Made by a program: the position numbers and the translations under genes. A stretch of DNA of 64,000 nt from Monarcha castaneiventris obscurior (Eukaryota > Chordata > Aves > Passeriformes > Monarchidae): assembly GCA_026261815.1 (NCBI GenBank), contig JAMPIT010000856.1:9470001-9534000 (forward strand). Direction: 5' to 3'. Each line of letters opens with the position of its first letter. Within the stretch, counting starts at the first letter, position 1. Shown piece after piece: positions 1 through 13,930 of this stretch. The notes under the pieces are model-generated. The model was not told the origin of the DNA, did not search any database, and saw only the letters and a list, made by a program, of their open reading frames with translations.

Positions 1-134
1 CAGAGCTCCAGGAGCATTTGGACAACGCTCCCAGGCACAGGGTGGGATTGTTGGGGTGTCTGTGCACGGCCAGGAGCTGGACTGGATGATCCTTGTGGGT
101 CCCTTCCAACTCAGGATATGCTATGAATCTACAA
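1..134 (+). mobile_element. CR1 LINE, 3' end (cut by window start)
   Basis: Contains the CR1 3' region (GGACTGGATGATCCTTGTGG, then CTTCCAACTCAGGATATGCT). It closely matches the 3' end of the copy at 25312-25822. The tail octamer is degenerate. Confidence 0.9.
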
Positions 135-2224
135 AAAAGTATTTTTTAATCCCTTCTAGCATCTCAAAGGATGATTTGCCATCCAGTTGGCCACCAGTCC
201 TGGCCCTTCTCACGTCCTCTGGCCAATTCCTCCTCAGAGGGGAGCATCCAGAGGTGCACTGCTGTGTGATGAGCCGTGCCAGGAGACAGCACGTGTGCGA
301 GGCATCCTGAGCTCCAGGCGGCTCCGATGACTCAGAGCCAGTCGCCTTTTTCCCTGCAGTGCAATTGTACCAGGCCCTGACAGCATCAGCTGGCTGTTAT
401 CACTGCTCCACATCAGAGCTGTCAGTCCTGAAGACAATGGAAGGTGTGTGGAGGGGGAGGAATTGAGCATCTCTGCACTCTGTTGGCTTCCCAGAATGAT
501 GCCAAAGTGGCGAGCAAAGAGTTTTTGATTAGCAGCAGCAGCAGCAGAGTTTTTGATTAGCAGCTTGCTGCCGCAAGAGGCTCGGCGAGGACGTCAGTGA
601 GTGTGGCAGCACTGAAATAAAGAAGTGATACTTCTGGAGCTTCCTCCACTGCTGTTTTGTGGGGAAGAGCTCGACTGATGGTGATGAGAGCTCTGGAGGG
701 CACAGAGCCACTGGATGGTTCATCCATGCCCACAGTTCTGTGGATGGAGGGCACCTGTCTTCAGATCTACTGGCTCCAGTGGGGTCTGCAAAGGATTTGA
801 GTAATTTCCTCAGTGCAACTCATCTTCCCAAACTCACCTGTTGGTGTGGCAGCGACAAAGACAGAGAAGGAAGAGACTTGAAAAGCAAAGTCCGGGGGCA
901 TTTAGTGAACAAAAAAAAGCCTCAAGTGAACAAAAACATCAGATCTTGCCAGCTGAGTCCTCTGCCAAGGAGGCGGGGGCTGTTTGTGCCTCCTTCAGGC
1001 ATATCACGGAGTCTCCTGTCCCCCAGGTTTGCTGGGAAGATCACCCACGTGGATTCTCAACCCTCCCTTGTCCCGTGCCTCTCCCTCGCGCTCGGGGGCC
1101 GCTTCCTGTGAACGCCCACGGAGTGATTCGTTCTCTCCCTGCGTGTCCCTGATGAGATGCCGATGGAAAAGCTGACAGCAGCAATGCCCAGGGTCTATTT
1201 GCCTGTCAGCTCTGCCTTGTTTCATTCCTCCTCAGCAGACTTGCACCTGCCTGTTGTCCTCGTCTTGCACTTACGCACTGAAGTCCCCCCAACACAGAAA
1301 TCAGCTTTTTATTCTATTTCTAAAACACAGAACACACGAACTTTGATGCTGTCTAGATACTATGTTTATCCTAAAACCAGAGCTAAGGAAAGTGTTATAT
1401 TGATTATTTTCCAGACTCAAAGGTTAGGTTCAAAGCCGGGTAAGTGATTTGATAAAGGTCTCAGGAGATCTGTGAACACTGTCAGAACAGGGTCTGTTTC
1501 TCCTGGAATGCAACCCAAAACCTGAAGCACAAGTCCATCCTTCCCTCCAGGATGGACTTAGAATAAGTCTGTTTCCCTAAAGTGCTGAGGCATTATGTAA
1601 AATAAATTAGCTTGTTCTGTGCAGGCCCAGGTACAATGGGTTTCTAAATTAAGCCCTTGTAAATGGAAATGGTAAAACAGGTGTGAGAGAAGATACCTGC
1701 AGGCTGGAAAGCTTAATCAGGAATGAAAGTTGCTGAATGGGCCAGACAGTGATTTCAACAAGAATTGTAAGGTGTTGTTGCAAAACAGCAACAAAATGGC
1801 TGTTGTTTTATTGATCCCACCCAACCTGCTCTGCCCATGCTACCGATGTACTCAGGCACTGTGTCACCGTGTTACTGAGAGCTGCTGCAGTGACAGAAGT
1901 CACCAGTGGTCCCTGGGCCCTGTCTGGCCCCAGCCTGTGAATTTCCATCCAGCCCCCACAGGTGAAATGCCCTGTGATGACCAACTGGCATTTCATCTCC
2001 ACAGTGCTCCTCTGGAAGTGACACACGGGGAAAAGAACACATTCAGCACCAGGACAAAAGCCACAAAATAAGCAGAAAGGGAGGAAGTTTAAAAATTAAT
2101 CAGAGCTCAATGTGCTGTCAAATTTTTCCTCCTCTTGCCCTTTCTGGACATACAGCCATCACCAAAGATTAAAACTGATCGACTGACCAGGTCAGGGCAG
2201 AGCGAATGTGATAATAGGAGAAAA
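135..2224. other. Intergenic, no gene seen
   Basis: Apart from the short duplication at 519-564 I see no conserved coding exon. A modest CpG cluster lies near 1070-1170. Open frames here are short and unrecognised. Confidence 0.6.
519..564 (+). repeat. Short tandem duplication with CAG run
   Basis: The 18-base segment GAGTTTTTGATTAGCAGC occurs at 519-536 and again at 547-564, separated by a short CAG run. Probably replication slippage. Confidence 0.85.
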
Positions 2225-2484
2225 AGCAAATGACTTTAAACTGCCAGAGAGCAGGGTTAGATGGGACATTGGGAAAAAATTATTCTCTGTGAGGGTGGTG
2301 AGGCCCTGGCACAGGTTGCCCAGAGAAGCTGTGGCTGCCCCATCCCTGGAAGTGTCCAAGGCCAGGTTGAATGGGGCTTGGAGCAGCCTGGGCTAGTGGA
2401 AGGTGTCCCTGCCTATGGAAGGGAGGTTGGAACAGGATGATCTTTAAGGTTCCTTCCAACAAAAGCCATTTTAGGATTCAGAAC
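2225..2484 (+). mobile_element. CR1 LINE 3' fragment
   Basis: Carries the CR1 core around GAGGCCCTGGCACAGGTTGC and GGAAGTGTCCAAGGCCAGG, then a partly eroded tail after CTTCCAAC. No coding capacity. Confidence 0.9.
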
Positions 2485-3164
2485 ATTGTGTTAGACTCTC
2501 CTGGAAAACAATTTACAGATCTCTTCCTCCACCCCCTTTCCTCTGTAGCTCGTTCCTGTTCCCTTGCTATGAAAAGTTTGGTTGTCTTCTCCTTTTTCTG
2601 GCTGAGTCTTTCCACGGCAGTTAGCTGCCATGTTGATAGAAGTTAGAGAAATTAGTAAGAAGAAGAGTCATAATTAACAATTGACTGACAGTCCCATCTG
2701 ACCTGAGACAGTAGCTGAAAGCTGCCTCCCACTTCAATCTGCTTGCCACGAAACAGCCAGGAACAGGCAGATCCACTAGCCACGATGGTCTGGCTATTGG
2801 CTCCATTCCTGCAGTGGCTGTCCTCAGTGGATTTGGTGCTTGGAGCCTCGGTGAGGATGTGTCACCATTGCCCTCTTCTGGATCCACAGCCAAGCCTGTT
2901 CCAAAGCTTGGGAGATGTCACCGTCTAGTGATGGCAACACGTGGTGACCCAAGGGAACTGTTTCAGAGGTGACCACTGGTACTTCATGCAGGTGCTTTGC
3001 ACTATTTCACTCCAAGAGCTTCAAGTTCTTCTGTGTTTCTCCTTCCAGAATGGTGACTATGCTGCAGGGCAGATTCACAGCAGATGGTGGATTCAAATGG
3101 ATGGAGATATTAGAAAACAAATTAACGCTAAATATATGACTAATTCCGGATCTTTGTGAATGTG

Positions 3165-3352
3165 CACCGCTGTGAAAGGTGGGTGGTTCAAAACCTCCCA
3201 GGAATGGGGGAATCTCAGGTTCAAAAGAAAGGAGACGTGGTTAAGCTGAGGAACTCCTTGCCACAGGATGCTGAAAAGGCTAAAAATATATATGAACTTA
3301 AGAACCTGGAAAAGTTTGTGGAAGAGAAATCCAGTGAGGGTTACTAATTACA
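3165..3352 (+). mobile_element. Older CR1/L3-like LINE fragment
   Basis: Resembles the 3' region of older CR1-type elements (AACTCCTTGCCACAGGATGC, then GTGGAAGAGAAATCCAGTGA), and differs from the younger CR1 copies here. Assigned from recall of the motif. Confidence 0.55.
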
Positions 3353-6300
3353 CAGAACTTCTAACCATTTATATAAGTTATATTTCTACATGAAATACAT
3401 ATTTATGGAAGAAAAGTCTTCCTAGTCCATTCTAGGCACCTTCTTTTGGTATCATAAGACACAATCCTGAATCAGCCCTTTGCTGACCCAGTATAACTCA
3501 CCCCTGTTTGTATGAATATGCAAAAGCAGGGGTCAGGTCCTCAGCTGCTCCCTCAAGGTTTTATTCAGCTTGAGGCAGGTGAAGATTCAGTAACTGCTCA
3601 GTAACACACTTGGGGCCTGGCCCACCATGGAGCCCTTGAGATCTGGTGTTTTTGTAATGCACAAAATTATGCAGAAACCTTACTGTTTTATACAGGGAGG
3701 AAAATTAGCCCAACTCAATGAGGCACATTACTTATGGACTGAGCAAGGCAATTTTTCACACTCAGCTGGAAAGAATTTCTGCACTTGTCTGTCTGCTGGA
3801 GTTCATGCAATATGGTAACATGGAGAACCAAACCTGACACTGGAAATTACGGGGCTGTTGTCAGCATCCAAGGACTGAAAATAGGCAGCAAATAGGAATC
3901 TGGTGAGGAGTTTCAACAGCTTGACCCGGCTCTGTAATGGACTTTAGAGTCAAGAGCAGGTTGATGACAGTTGTTAATCCCTTCAAGCACAACCCTCCCT
4001 CACAGCTCTGTCTGTGTTCCCTGCTGTTAAATAATGTATCTCCCAAACAGGGAAAAAATAGGAGCAGGCATCTCCTGTTTCACCCAGCATGGGGGAAAGG
4101 AAAGATGGGGGAATGATGTGTCCCTGACAGCAGGGAGAGTGATGGATGAGGGAGACCGGGGATGTGTGGAGTGCCTGGCACATGGAAGGGAATGGTGGGT
4201 CCAGGGTGAATGATAGAATATAGGGGACATATATCCCTGAGACAAGGGTTTAGGGGAAAAGATGGCACACACACCTCTTGAATCAAGGGATGGATCAGTG
4301 GGGTAGAATGGGATGCAGGCTGGGATTATCCAGCAAAGTAAGAATGGAAAGCAAAGTGCCCCCAATCCAGTGCAATTGGGGCCAGCACAGGCTCTAAGTG
4401 TGAACAGTAGGACAGAATGGACAAACCCACTGCTGAGGTGTCTCAGCATTGTCTCCAGTGGGTCTCTGACAAATGAAGATCCAGACATGGAACTGCAGAG
4501 GTCTGGAGAGGAACCTGCAAGGCAAAGCTGTCCAAGGGTGATAAATGGGACACAGCACAAGCAGCACACAACATGCATAAAAGATGCTTCTCAGGGCCTG
4601 GGTGATAGAATGCCTGGAAGATGGATCAGGGACTAAAAGTCAGGATTTCTGAACCATGATTAAACTTTGGCACATGTTAACTTACACTGGACCAAAGACA
4701 CATTCTGCCCCAGTTCCCTGCTTTCCAGCAAGCGTAAGAGTCATCGCCTGCCCTAGAAAGAGAGCATCCTCCATTCATGTTTGGGAAGCTCCTGCAGAGC
4801 AGAAACTGTGCAAGTGCAATGCATTATCTCCTCAGCATCCTGCAAGAACATGCCAGCAACATTCAACCTCCCCTTTAAATCCGGTGGCAGGTCACAGCGA
4901 TTGGTGGGTCTCGCATGTGTGTGACTGTGAGTCACCCAGGATTACTGATCTTCATATTAATCTATTGTTGTAAATGACTCGGAGCTGCCTACAGACAATC
5001 GTTCAGAGTACGGAACAATGGAGAACCTGCACATCTGAATAAAGCCTCCTCTGCATGGCAACTTATTGCCATCGTAACCAGCATAAACAAGAGCAATTAA
5101 GACAATTTCAGAGCATCACCTCCTCCCTCTGGGGTCTTGATGAGAGCACGTTCAGAAGGGGGTTGGAGCAGAAGCAGCAAGGGCTGGGAGTTAACTTGTG
5201 CAGGAAAAGAAGGGTAGGGAGAGTGTTAGATCCAGAGGATTGCTCCCCTCCACTCCATAGTGTAATGCAAAGGGCAAGCAAGGGGAGAGATTCCATCAGC
5301 TCTGGGGCAGATAGAAAAGGCTCTGAGAAGCAGAGCTTTGCTGCTGTCTCACCCTCACACCAGCTGCCAGGACTCTGCAGATTGTGCTGACATATCCAGG
5401 TGACCAGAAGTAGCCAGAAGGGGTGAGAAAGACACGGGCACCACTCAGAAGGAATACAGGGTTCTGAGCCATAGCTCTTGGTAGAATTAGGGTTGGATTG
5501 GACTGATGGCCTTCTAGGAGCAGGGTGCTCAGGAAGAGGCTCTTCAAAAGATGCTGATTATCTATCCCAGAAAATAAATACGAGCCTTCACATGGTGCTG
5601 TTGGATTAGTGTATAGGTTGCACATGCTCCATAAAGCTTTGCTATACGCTACAGATCTACGAGCACTCAGATGACTGAGAAGCTGTTTGTGGGTGGCTGT
5701 GCAGTGAGGAGAGATGGAAAACTGGGAAGCTCTCCTATGAAGAATCTGTCAGGAGATGAGAGGGACTGACCTGTACAAATACTCCAGGGAAGGGAGACAG
5801 CTTCAATCAGCTTGGTGAGGGCACCTCTTCCTTGGGAAATCTGGCCCCTTGCAAAGGAGAAGAAATGGATGGGGCTCCAGAGCAGAGCTTTTGTGAAGGT
5901 TTTCAGGGAACTGAAGGGACAACATGATTTTCAACTGACTCTTCTCAAATTTAAGGCAGAAGTCAAAAATGAGGTTCCTGCACTGTCAGTGTATAAATAG
6001 CCTGACTGAAGCATAACAGCAGCCCAGTTTGGTATGTATCGTGCACTCAAATAATTTTATTAAAAAACTCATAGAATTCTATCCAGCTACTCCTGCTACA
6101 AGCTCACCAGCTTCTGTTTAATGTGTGTGCAATGACAGCTACCCGTGCTTCAGGTGGATCACAAAACTCACCCTAGAACCAAAATGGTTCTTTCCATTCT
6201 CTGCAGAGACAATCTTTTCCTTTTAACTTGAAATTTGCTATCACAGATTTGATTGTCTGCTTTAAAAAAAAATGAAGAAAAGTGGCACATTAACTTGCAA

Positions 6301-8080
6301 AGAGAAGAAAGGAGCTAAATCTGAGACCTCTTATCTGAATCTTCCCGATGCCTAAGTGCTGGATAATTGGAATTGCTGTCTGAGCCATAAAATGCTGCTT
6401 TGCTCAGATGTTCCTAACCTCTGATAGTCTTCTCCTTTCTGCTTCTCATTCAGAAGCACTCTGGTTCTAGGATCTCAGGAGATGCATGAAATCTGACCTT
6501 CAATGGAGAAAGATCCTACATAAACTTCCTAGAAGCCAGCAAGAGATAAGTGCTTTGCAAAATGAGAAATCCACTCTTCCATGACTTCTCTGGAGTCAGG
6601 AGTTTTTCAGAATGAGAGGGTCACTCAGCCAACCACATAGAACAGTTTTCCGTTAGCTAAGAGTTTTGACAACCAGAGTTCAAACCCTCCCACCCAAAGC
6701 ACTACCTATCACCAGGTAGGTTTTTAGGAAGGAAATAGCTGTGAAATAGTCACCTTTAGGAAATTGGGTCTATCTTCTATGCTCATTGCCTTGTGCTAAT
6801 TCTGTGTGCATCAGCTTGGATAAGTGTGCAGAGCTGGAGTCCACCTCAAAAACATAGATGAGTCTATACAGAGAAATAACTATTAGTGGTTGCTGATATT
6901 CAAGACAAGTCAGCTTTCCCCATGGATATCTTGTTTGGGTACTGCCTGGAGGGCAGCTAGTGAGGACTCAGCAATTCTCAACACCAGCTTACATATTTAG
7001 GAACCTCATGTCAAATGCGTCCTAAAATACAGCCAAAAAAAGGCCATTTGACAGAGAAAAATGGGGAGATGTGAACAGCCGAATCTGTTCCCTGCCAATG
7101 AATCACCAAGGGACATGGAGCAAGCCACTTCATTTCTCCATGATTCAAATACCCCCCTGCAAAATGAGGCCAACAGCAAAGCAGGTCCAGCATTTCCCGT
7201 AGCACTCACGTTTGAACCTGCTGGGGTATGTGTGTCGGCTGGGGAGCACCAGAGTTTTCAGTTTGCAAGAAAGGTCTGTAGAGAGACATCAGTGTTTGTT
7301 AATCCATGCTTTATAATGTTCTGACATCTGGAAGGGCAGAGCAGAATCATTATTGTTAGGATGATGACCACTGTGTCTCTTATTAAGAGGAAATTAAAAA
7401 TAGAAAGTGGTTATAATTATCATTTTGGACACCATTCCAGTGGCATCATTCTCAACACAGTGCCAGGATTATAAAGTAATAGCCAAGGGAATGTCAATTT
7501 ACAATTCCTTTTTTCAGTGCAGCACGAGTGTGAGCCAGTACGATCCCGGCTATCTCCTTCCCCGACATCCAGCCGTGCATTTCCCAGTATGGCTCCTTCA
7601 GCTTTCTGAGGTCCATTGTAACATTAACAAAGGCAGCCCAGTGATATTGTTACATCCAAATGATGGACGGGGACAGAGAAAAAAGCCCCAGTACTTCTAG
7701 AGATGAAAACAATCATCTTGTACCATTCCAGACGGGAAGAGAATTTCCCAGACAAAGATTTACCACCGTCTCCTGCTTTAAGGCAAAGTGCTGTTGCCCG
7801 TTCCAAGCTCACTGGTTTTGCTCTCCGCTCCACACAGAGAAGTGAGAACCTGCCTTTGGAAACTGCTAACCTTTTGCTGCATGGAAAACCAAACGAAAGC
7901 ACTTTGCTTGGGAAAGGCTTGCGCTGGGATTCATAATAAGCCATCGTTGACGTGACAGACCTTGTTGTTGACTTGAAGCCAAATCTTGAGGTCCTTGCCT
8001 GAAGGATCAGGAGGATTTGACCCCAGGACTGTTATTAGCCTTGACATCACCAGCTCCTGACATGGGATAGTTTTCCAGTG
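3353..8080. other. Intergenic, no gene seen
   Basis: Unique sequence without recognisable exons or young repeats. A 183-codon minus-strand frame at 4027-4578 has no recognised domain and looks like chance. Confidence 0.6.
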
Positions 8081-8350
8081 AACTTGCTTGAGAATGTTTA
8101 GAAATGTCAAGTGGCCGAGCCACGAGGACACAAGAACGAGAAGGTATCAAATTCGCCCAATTGAACGGGAGAGTTTCAGTCCTCCCCCTGCTCTCGCTGG
8201 CGATGGCAGCGCTGCTGACAACGTATGTCAGGGTTACACTGCCTTATCAGGCCCCTCTCAGCCGAGCACCCTTTGTCAGCACAGTCCACGTGCGCGATCC
8301 CAGCTAAGCGAGTGCAACGGGATCCTGACGTAGGCTCGGAGACGCGTGAG
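8081..8350. promoter_or_regulatory. CpG-rich patch in the gene desert, possible regulatory element
   Basis: I count about 19 CpG dinucleotides in roughly 250 bp, far above the flanks. It includes an E-box CACGTG at 8287-8292 and a CRE-like TGACGTA at 8326-8332. Function is inferred from composition only. Confidence 0.3.
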
Positions 8351-11300
8351 AGAGCTTTTCCAGCACTAATTGTGTTGTGGTGGACAAAGTTTGTACCAAG
8401 CCTTTTACACAGAGGATGGACACAGCATGAGCAGAACAGGAGCCTACAAGTTCTGGTTGTGGTGTGGTAACATTTTGCCGAAGTATTCCTGGTGTCACGT
8501 CACACTGAGAGCTTTGAGGGTGGGGAAGGAGAGGGGCAGAGGAGACAGAAAAAGCCACAGAGCTGTAGGAACTGATGAGCTTGTGAGGTGCAGCAACCCC
8601 ATACATTTACTTTTAGTCCATATAGGCCAGAATTCCATGCTGAACTCCAGCAGAGGAAAGGCCGTGTGTTAGGTAAAACCTCTATCCAAACTCTCCATGC
8701 TGGGAACAGCTACAGCACTCACTTCAATACTTGCAGAACACCTCAGCTCACCACGGTTTAAACCAAACTTCTCAAACTTCTTTGCCACTTCCCATTGTCT
8801 TCCCCGTGTTCAGTGCTGCCAGCTTTCCTTGGATACATCCACAGCACAGTAAATCTTACTCCTGTTCTCCTCAACTCAAGCCACCGTTCTGGTTGCTGAC
8901 ATTAGTCAAGGTCTAACAGGATCTACCATTTCATTCATGCCTCCAGAAGATTTGTGCCATCCAGATGCCATTGCTGAGTGAAACTCCCATTGTTTCATGC
9001 AGCTAAAATCAGTTCCCCTAACAAAAATGATAAGGTGTCAGAATCAGTATTGATCATATATCCACCAATCTCTCTTGCCACCTCTCCGCAATTTCCGCAA
9101 TCCTTGAGAGCACCACTTGTTAGTGCGCTGCAGGAGCTCATCCAAAATGCTTTAAGATCCCTAAATGAATCATGGAGGATTCACCTTCCCTTCCATCAGG
9201 GAAAACAAAAGCTTGAAATTCAAGGGGAGGGCTGGAATCGCCCCGGCTGATTGGCTGGAGGATGCCTTCTTGCCCACACGTCCCACTCGGTAACATTTCC
9301 AAATATTTTTGAGCAAGCTGAAAACAATTGTGTTGGAGGGGCAGGGGGGCTGCTAATACCCTATCGGTTTCACATTCCTAGGAGAGTTCCCAGCCCACCA
9401 ATCTGCCATCCTATATCAGGCAATGAGCCTTCAGCTGGAAACTTTACCCTGGCTCTACCTATTGTCCAATGTTTTCCTTCCTGCCAGATGATTGGAATCG
9501 CACCAGTTGTTAATTTTACACCTGCTGTTTGTGAATATCCCTGGGTGACCTTTCCGACAACAGCCACCCCAGGGGATTTCTCAGTGGAGAGATGCACACA
9601 CATGCTTGTGGGAGCAGATAGAAAGGGAACAGGAAGGGGCCTCCTGATGAATGATGAGGGATTAAAATAGCTCTTGCTGGGGCCATAGTGGGATATTGGA
9701 CAGCAGGAATGATGAAGCGGATGTTTAAAACATAGCGAAGTGTCGATCTAAGCACAGAGGGCAAAATAGTGTTAGCAGATCCCTTCCTCTTTCCAGCTCT
9801 CTCCTTGTGCCCAGCTGGCTGAGCAATGTAACCCCCAGTTTCTTACAAAAGAAGAATGGCTCCCTGAGATGCTGAAGCCAAAGTCTGGAGAGTCTGAAAA
9901 CCCTTTTATTTGGAATAAAAAGGAATTCCTGAAAGGAATATCTGCCCTATGGCCTCATTCATCACTTCTTACCTTGGTGTAACTGACCCTAATGCCATCT
10001 CTGGAAGGCATCAATCACCCCAGAAGGGATGTGTCAGTACAGCATGGACAGGAAAAGCCACTGGCTTCTCAGTCCTGAATTCTAGCTGGTCTGAGGAAGT
10101 CACAGGTGCTCAGATATCACTGTGACTAGCTTTAATACTCAGATTAGGTTAAACAGATCTAGCCCACTTTAGAAGTGCATTAAGAGCACTCTGGTTATTA
10201 AAAATGATTTATGGGGCCAGAGATGGATCAGAGGAGAAACTGTCCATGGGCTGTAGCCACATAACCTCGATATTTCCTACAGCAAGCTGGTACTTGGCTG
10301 TAGAAAGTGGAGTACACAAATAGCCACAGGAGATGGCCAATTTTCCTCTGAAAAAATACTGAATATTGGATAAATAACACAGTGGTGGATGTCTGCTGAA
10401 TGGTAGCATATGTCTGGGGACAGGCAAGCCTGACCCTTGTGGAGGAGAAATCACTGATGTGGATATCAACAGAATTCTGTGTGTACAGTGCTCAGTCACA
10501 GGCATCCATCCCCTGGTACAGCAGGGATCCATGTGCCAAGCAATCCCTCTCCCAGAGATCTCAATTCGGCTTAATACATCCTTTCACTGGAGAATGGCTG
10601 TGGATCAGGAACCAATTCTGTGCAGAGATAACGGGGCGAATCTTGCCTCCAGTCTCTAACCTGGACAAGCACAACTAAAATGGAAAAAGGCCTTCTCAGA
10701 TCTGAACCCCAGGTCCAAACCAAACTGCATCTCACTACAGGATGAGGGGACCCCATGCTGTTCTAGAGGCCCCCTTGCAAGTGAAGGTCTCCCCACATCT
10801 CAGTTAATGAGCATCTCACTGTATCTTGTGCAAAATGGGAGCTCCAAGGGTTGGCCACTTCCCAAATCCAAAGAAGACATTCTGACAATCTAAACTCCTG
10901 CTGTAGCTTTAAACCCTGAATACATTCCTCACATCTTCTCCTGATCAAGTGAGGAAGAACCACTTCTGCAGAGAACCTGTCTAAGAAAGCCAGAGGAATA
11001 ATCCCAACATGCCTCTCAAAAGAAAGGATGTCCCTAATGCCTCATTTTGCTATGGTGTTCTTGTGAGTCCTTCTTCTGGGACTTTCAGGCCACCAAGCCA
11101 CCACTTTCTAAATACTCTTGGCCAAAAACTCACTCAAATGACTGGACAGCTGCAGACAGCACAAAGTGCCTTCAGCAGCATTGGAAGGGGCCAGTGTGTC
11201 AGGTATCTCCAAACTCCTGGAAATCAGGGGAACAATATTTGTAATCTCCAAAAAAATAACTCCTTAGCTGAGTGAAACCCATGGTGGAAGATCAGGGATG

Positions 11301-13721
11301 GCAGATGAGCTTCTCTCTGCAGCCTCATCAACATGCTAATGGCTATCTGCATCTCTGGATTCAGCTCTGTCCTTGGCCAACTCAGTTTAGAAAAGGTTTG
11401 TTTTTCTTGGGCTGGTTTTGTTTACAGCCGCTTGACCGAGGCAGAGAGTTCACCAGCAGCTGAGTGCAACCCAGGCTCTCCCAAGTGTTCGTTCTCCAGT
11501 GAAACATCTGGTTACAAGGCAAGGTCAAAGGGGCCTGAAATGGGAGAGGGCCACAGATTCTGCCCGCTGAGATGCAGCCAGCTGGGAAAAGAACAGGCTT
11601 TTCTGGGTATGTTGGAGGATTTGGCTGGGAAAAGGAAGAAGAAAAAGAAACAGATACTGCAGAAAAGCTGGGGATCAAGAGGCTGATTCTTTTATTGGTT
11701 AAAAATCAGGACCACCCTAGTTGTCACATGAACTGCTGAGTCTTATTTATCAGGAATTCTAGTTGTACCCAAACAGACAGAAGGTCTCTTCAAATCCCTC
11801 ATTTATACATATTTACCAGTGTTATATATATGAATTCCTCTATTCCACATGATCCTGGGATTACCTCAGACCCACATCTCAGACCTTCTCACTCTGTTCT
11901 TTCTACTATTTACCTCTCCCAAGGCACTGGAGCCGGAAGGATGAAGACAGATCCAACTCGCATCACATTACAAACCTTGATCTCACAAGTTCCTTGGGAC
12001 AAGGACCACCCAGCTGCTTGGTGTTTGTCCAGCACCTGCACCACTGGTGCCCAAGCCAGTGTCCGGATGCAATAATGACACAAATAACAACATTGTTCAG
12101 GACTGGTGTGAGAGCTCCTGCAAACCAAAGAAACCATTCAGGAAGCCTAAAGAACAAATCCTTCCATGCAGCCCTAGGGAATGCGAGCAGCAAATATTTA
12201 GGGTTTCTTTGTTTTTAAAAACAGACTTGTTCCTCTGAACAAGAATCAGAAAAAAAAAAAACCCACGTGAATTGAATGAACCAAGCACATAGAACACCAA
12301 GAGAGGAAGCTCATCATGCAGACACAGCGGGAGCTGTTTGGTGAACCGGGATTGATTCATGGACTACCAAAAAACAGCGGAAAAGACTAAATTCCCATTA
12401 TGGTGTTTATGCAGCATGAGCTGACCAGCCTTAATAACACTAATGCTTAGTACATGATTTTCAGAGAGAAACAAGTGAAGAATAATTGTCTGAGCATGGG
12501 ACCAAGCACTATTTCTGAGCTGTGATACTTCCTCCTTTGGGACTTTCACTAAATATCCTGACCTGTTTGTGCTTGAGCATCCTTCTCTAAAAGGATAAGG
12601 ACAACAGCAGTCACTCACCTACTTCAGCGGGTAATGAATGACTCAGATAGCTCTCACCGACCTCTTCAAGTCCTACACACAATACCCAATGTGTCATGCA
12701 GCACCTCACAGCAGCCAGAAAGCTGTCACCTCTTAATGGGCCTGCCTTGCCAGGGTGATGGGCAGGGCAAAGCCTGTGCAAGGTCCTTTGGCACCTCTAT
12801 CCAAGCTGGGAATGGTTTGCAGAAGGATCCACTGTCCTGTGGAAGGAGTACAGAGGGAAGGGGAACAGCTTGAGCTGGGTGTGTGCTGCCATTTCACTGG
12901 GTCCTGCTGGAATCCGGACATTGCAGGCAGAGGCATCTTTTGAGGCTCAGCACATCAGCTGCTGCCTTCATGCAGCAGAAATAAAGGACTCCAAATCCGA
13001 ACCTGGAAGCCAACCAAAATACCAGAAGATCGTCGTGCTTCTCATGTGCATAATCTGATGCCTAATTTGCATGCACCGCTTGTGTATCTTAATCCCAGCT
13101 TTCCAGAGGATGCTGTCCCATCCCTGATCCCATCAACAGATGGACTCCATCTGCCCAAATGAAAGCCACAGTTTCACCCTGCTCAGATTTTTCCCACCAA
13201 ACTGCTGGATGCAGCTGTTACCCAGGCCCTGCCTTATGCAGCCATTGGTCTGAATGCAGAGGTTTTCCTTCACAAGATCGTTACCATTTCAGTCACCCTT
13301 CAAGCTGCCTGGACATGAGCGAGCTCGGGTCTGCAGTCACTGTGCTCCAATAAACTCCGTCGGCACTTCCAAGCACACAGTACTGGCTGGAATCTGCCTG
13401 GCTTGGAGCACAGATCCAGTGTAAAACTCCACATAGAGCAGCCAGTTATTCATAACAGTCTATACGAGGCACATCTGGAGTGGGACTCCACTCACACATA
13501 TCTGGGAGTGCAAAAGCAGCCACTGCTCACTTGAATAAAAATGTCACCTTTAAAAACTTCCTTAAAATCCTTTTAAAAGCTGACCATGTGATTTTGGCAA
13601 CTTTCTGCACCCCTCATGCTGTAGGTAATATTCAGTGAAAAGAGCTGTTTGGTCTGACCCTCTGGTATCTGCAAATGGTATTAGAGGGATAAAACGGAAC
13701 CTGGTCCCATGCTTTTCCCAG
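8351..13721. other. Intergenic, no gene seen
   Basis: No exon, RNA gene or clear repeat recognised. An A-rich run lies near 12249-12262. Confidence 0.6.
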
Positions 13722-13930
13722 AAAAGGGAAAATGTGAGGCCCTGGCACAGGCTGCCCAGAGAAGCTGTGGCCGCTCCATCCCTGGAAGTGTCCAAGATCA
13801 GGTTGGACAGGGCTTGGAGCAACCTGGGATAGTGGAAGGTGTCCCTGCCCATGGCAAGGATTGGAACATAATGAATGTTCCAATAAGGTACCTTCCAACC
13901 CACACCATTCTAAGATTCTATCATTCTAGA
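13722..13930 (+). mobile_element. CR1 LINE 3' fragment
   Basis: CR1 core (GCACAGGCTGCCCAGAGAAG, GGAAGTGTCCAAGATCAGG) ending with degenerate ATTCTA-type tail repeats near 13910-13930. Confidence 0.9.

Noticed and set aside
4027..4578. A 183-codon minus-strand open frame in the desert
   Set aside because: No recognisable domain, irregular Cys/Pro/Ser-rich composition, no splice or promoter context, no family match I know.
7931..8131. Minus-strand 66-codon frame ending DLKIWLQVNNKVCHVNDGLL
   Set aside because: The ending faintly recalls a fumarylacetoacetase-fold strand pattern, but key residues after it are missing and no neighbouring exons are visible. A translated protein search would decide; as it stands, chance is more likely.
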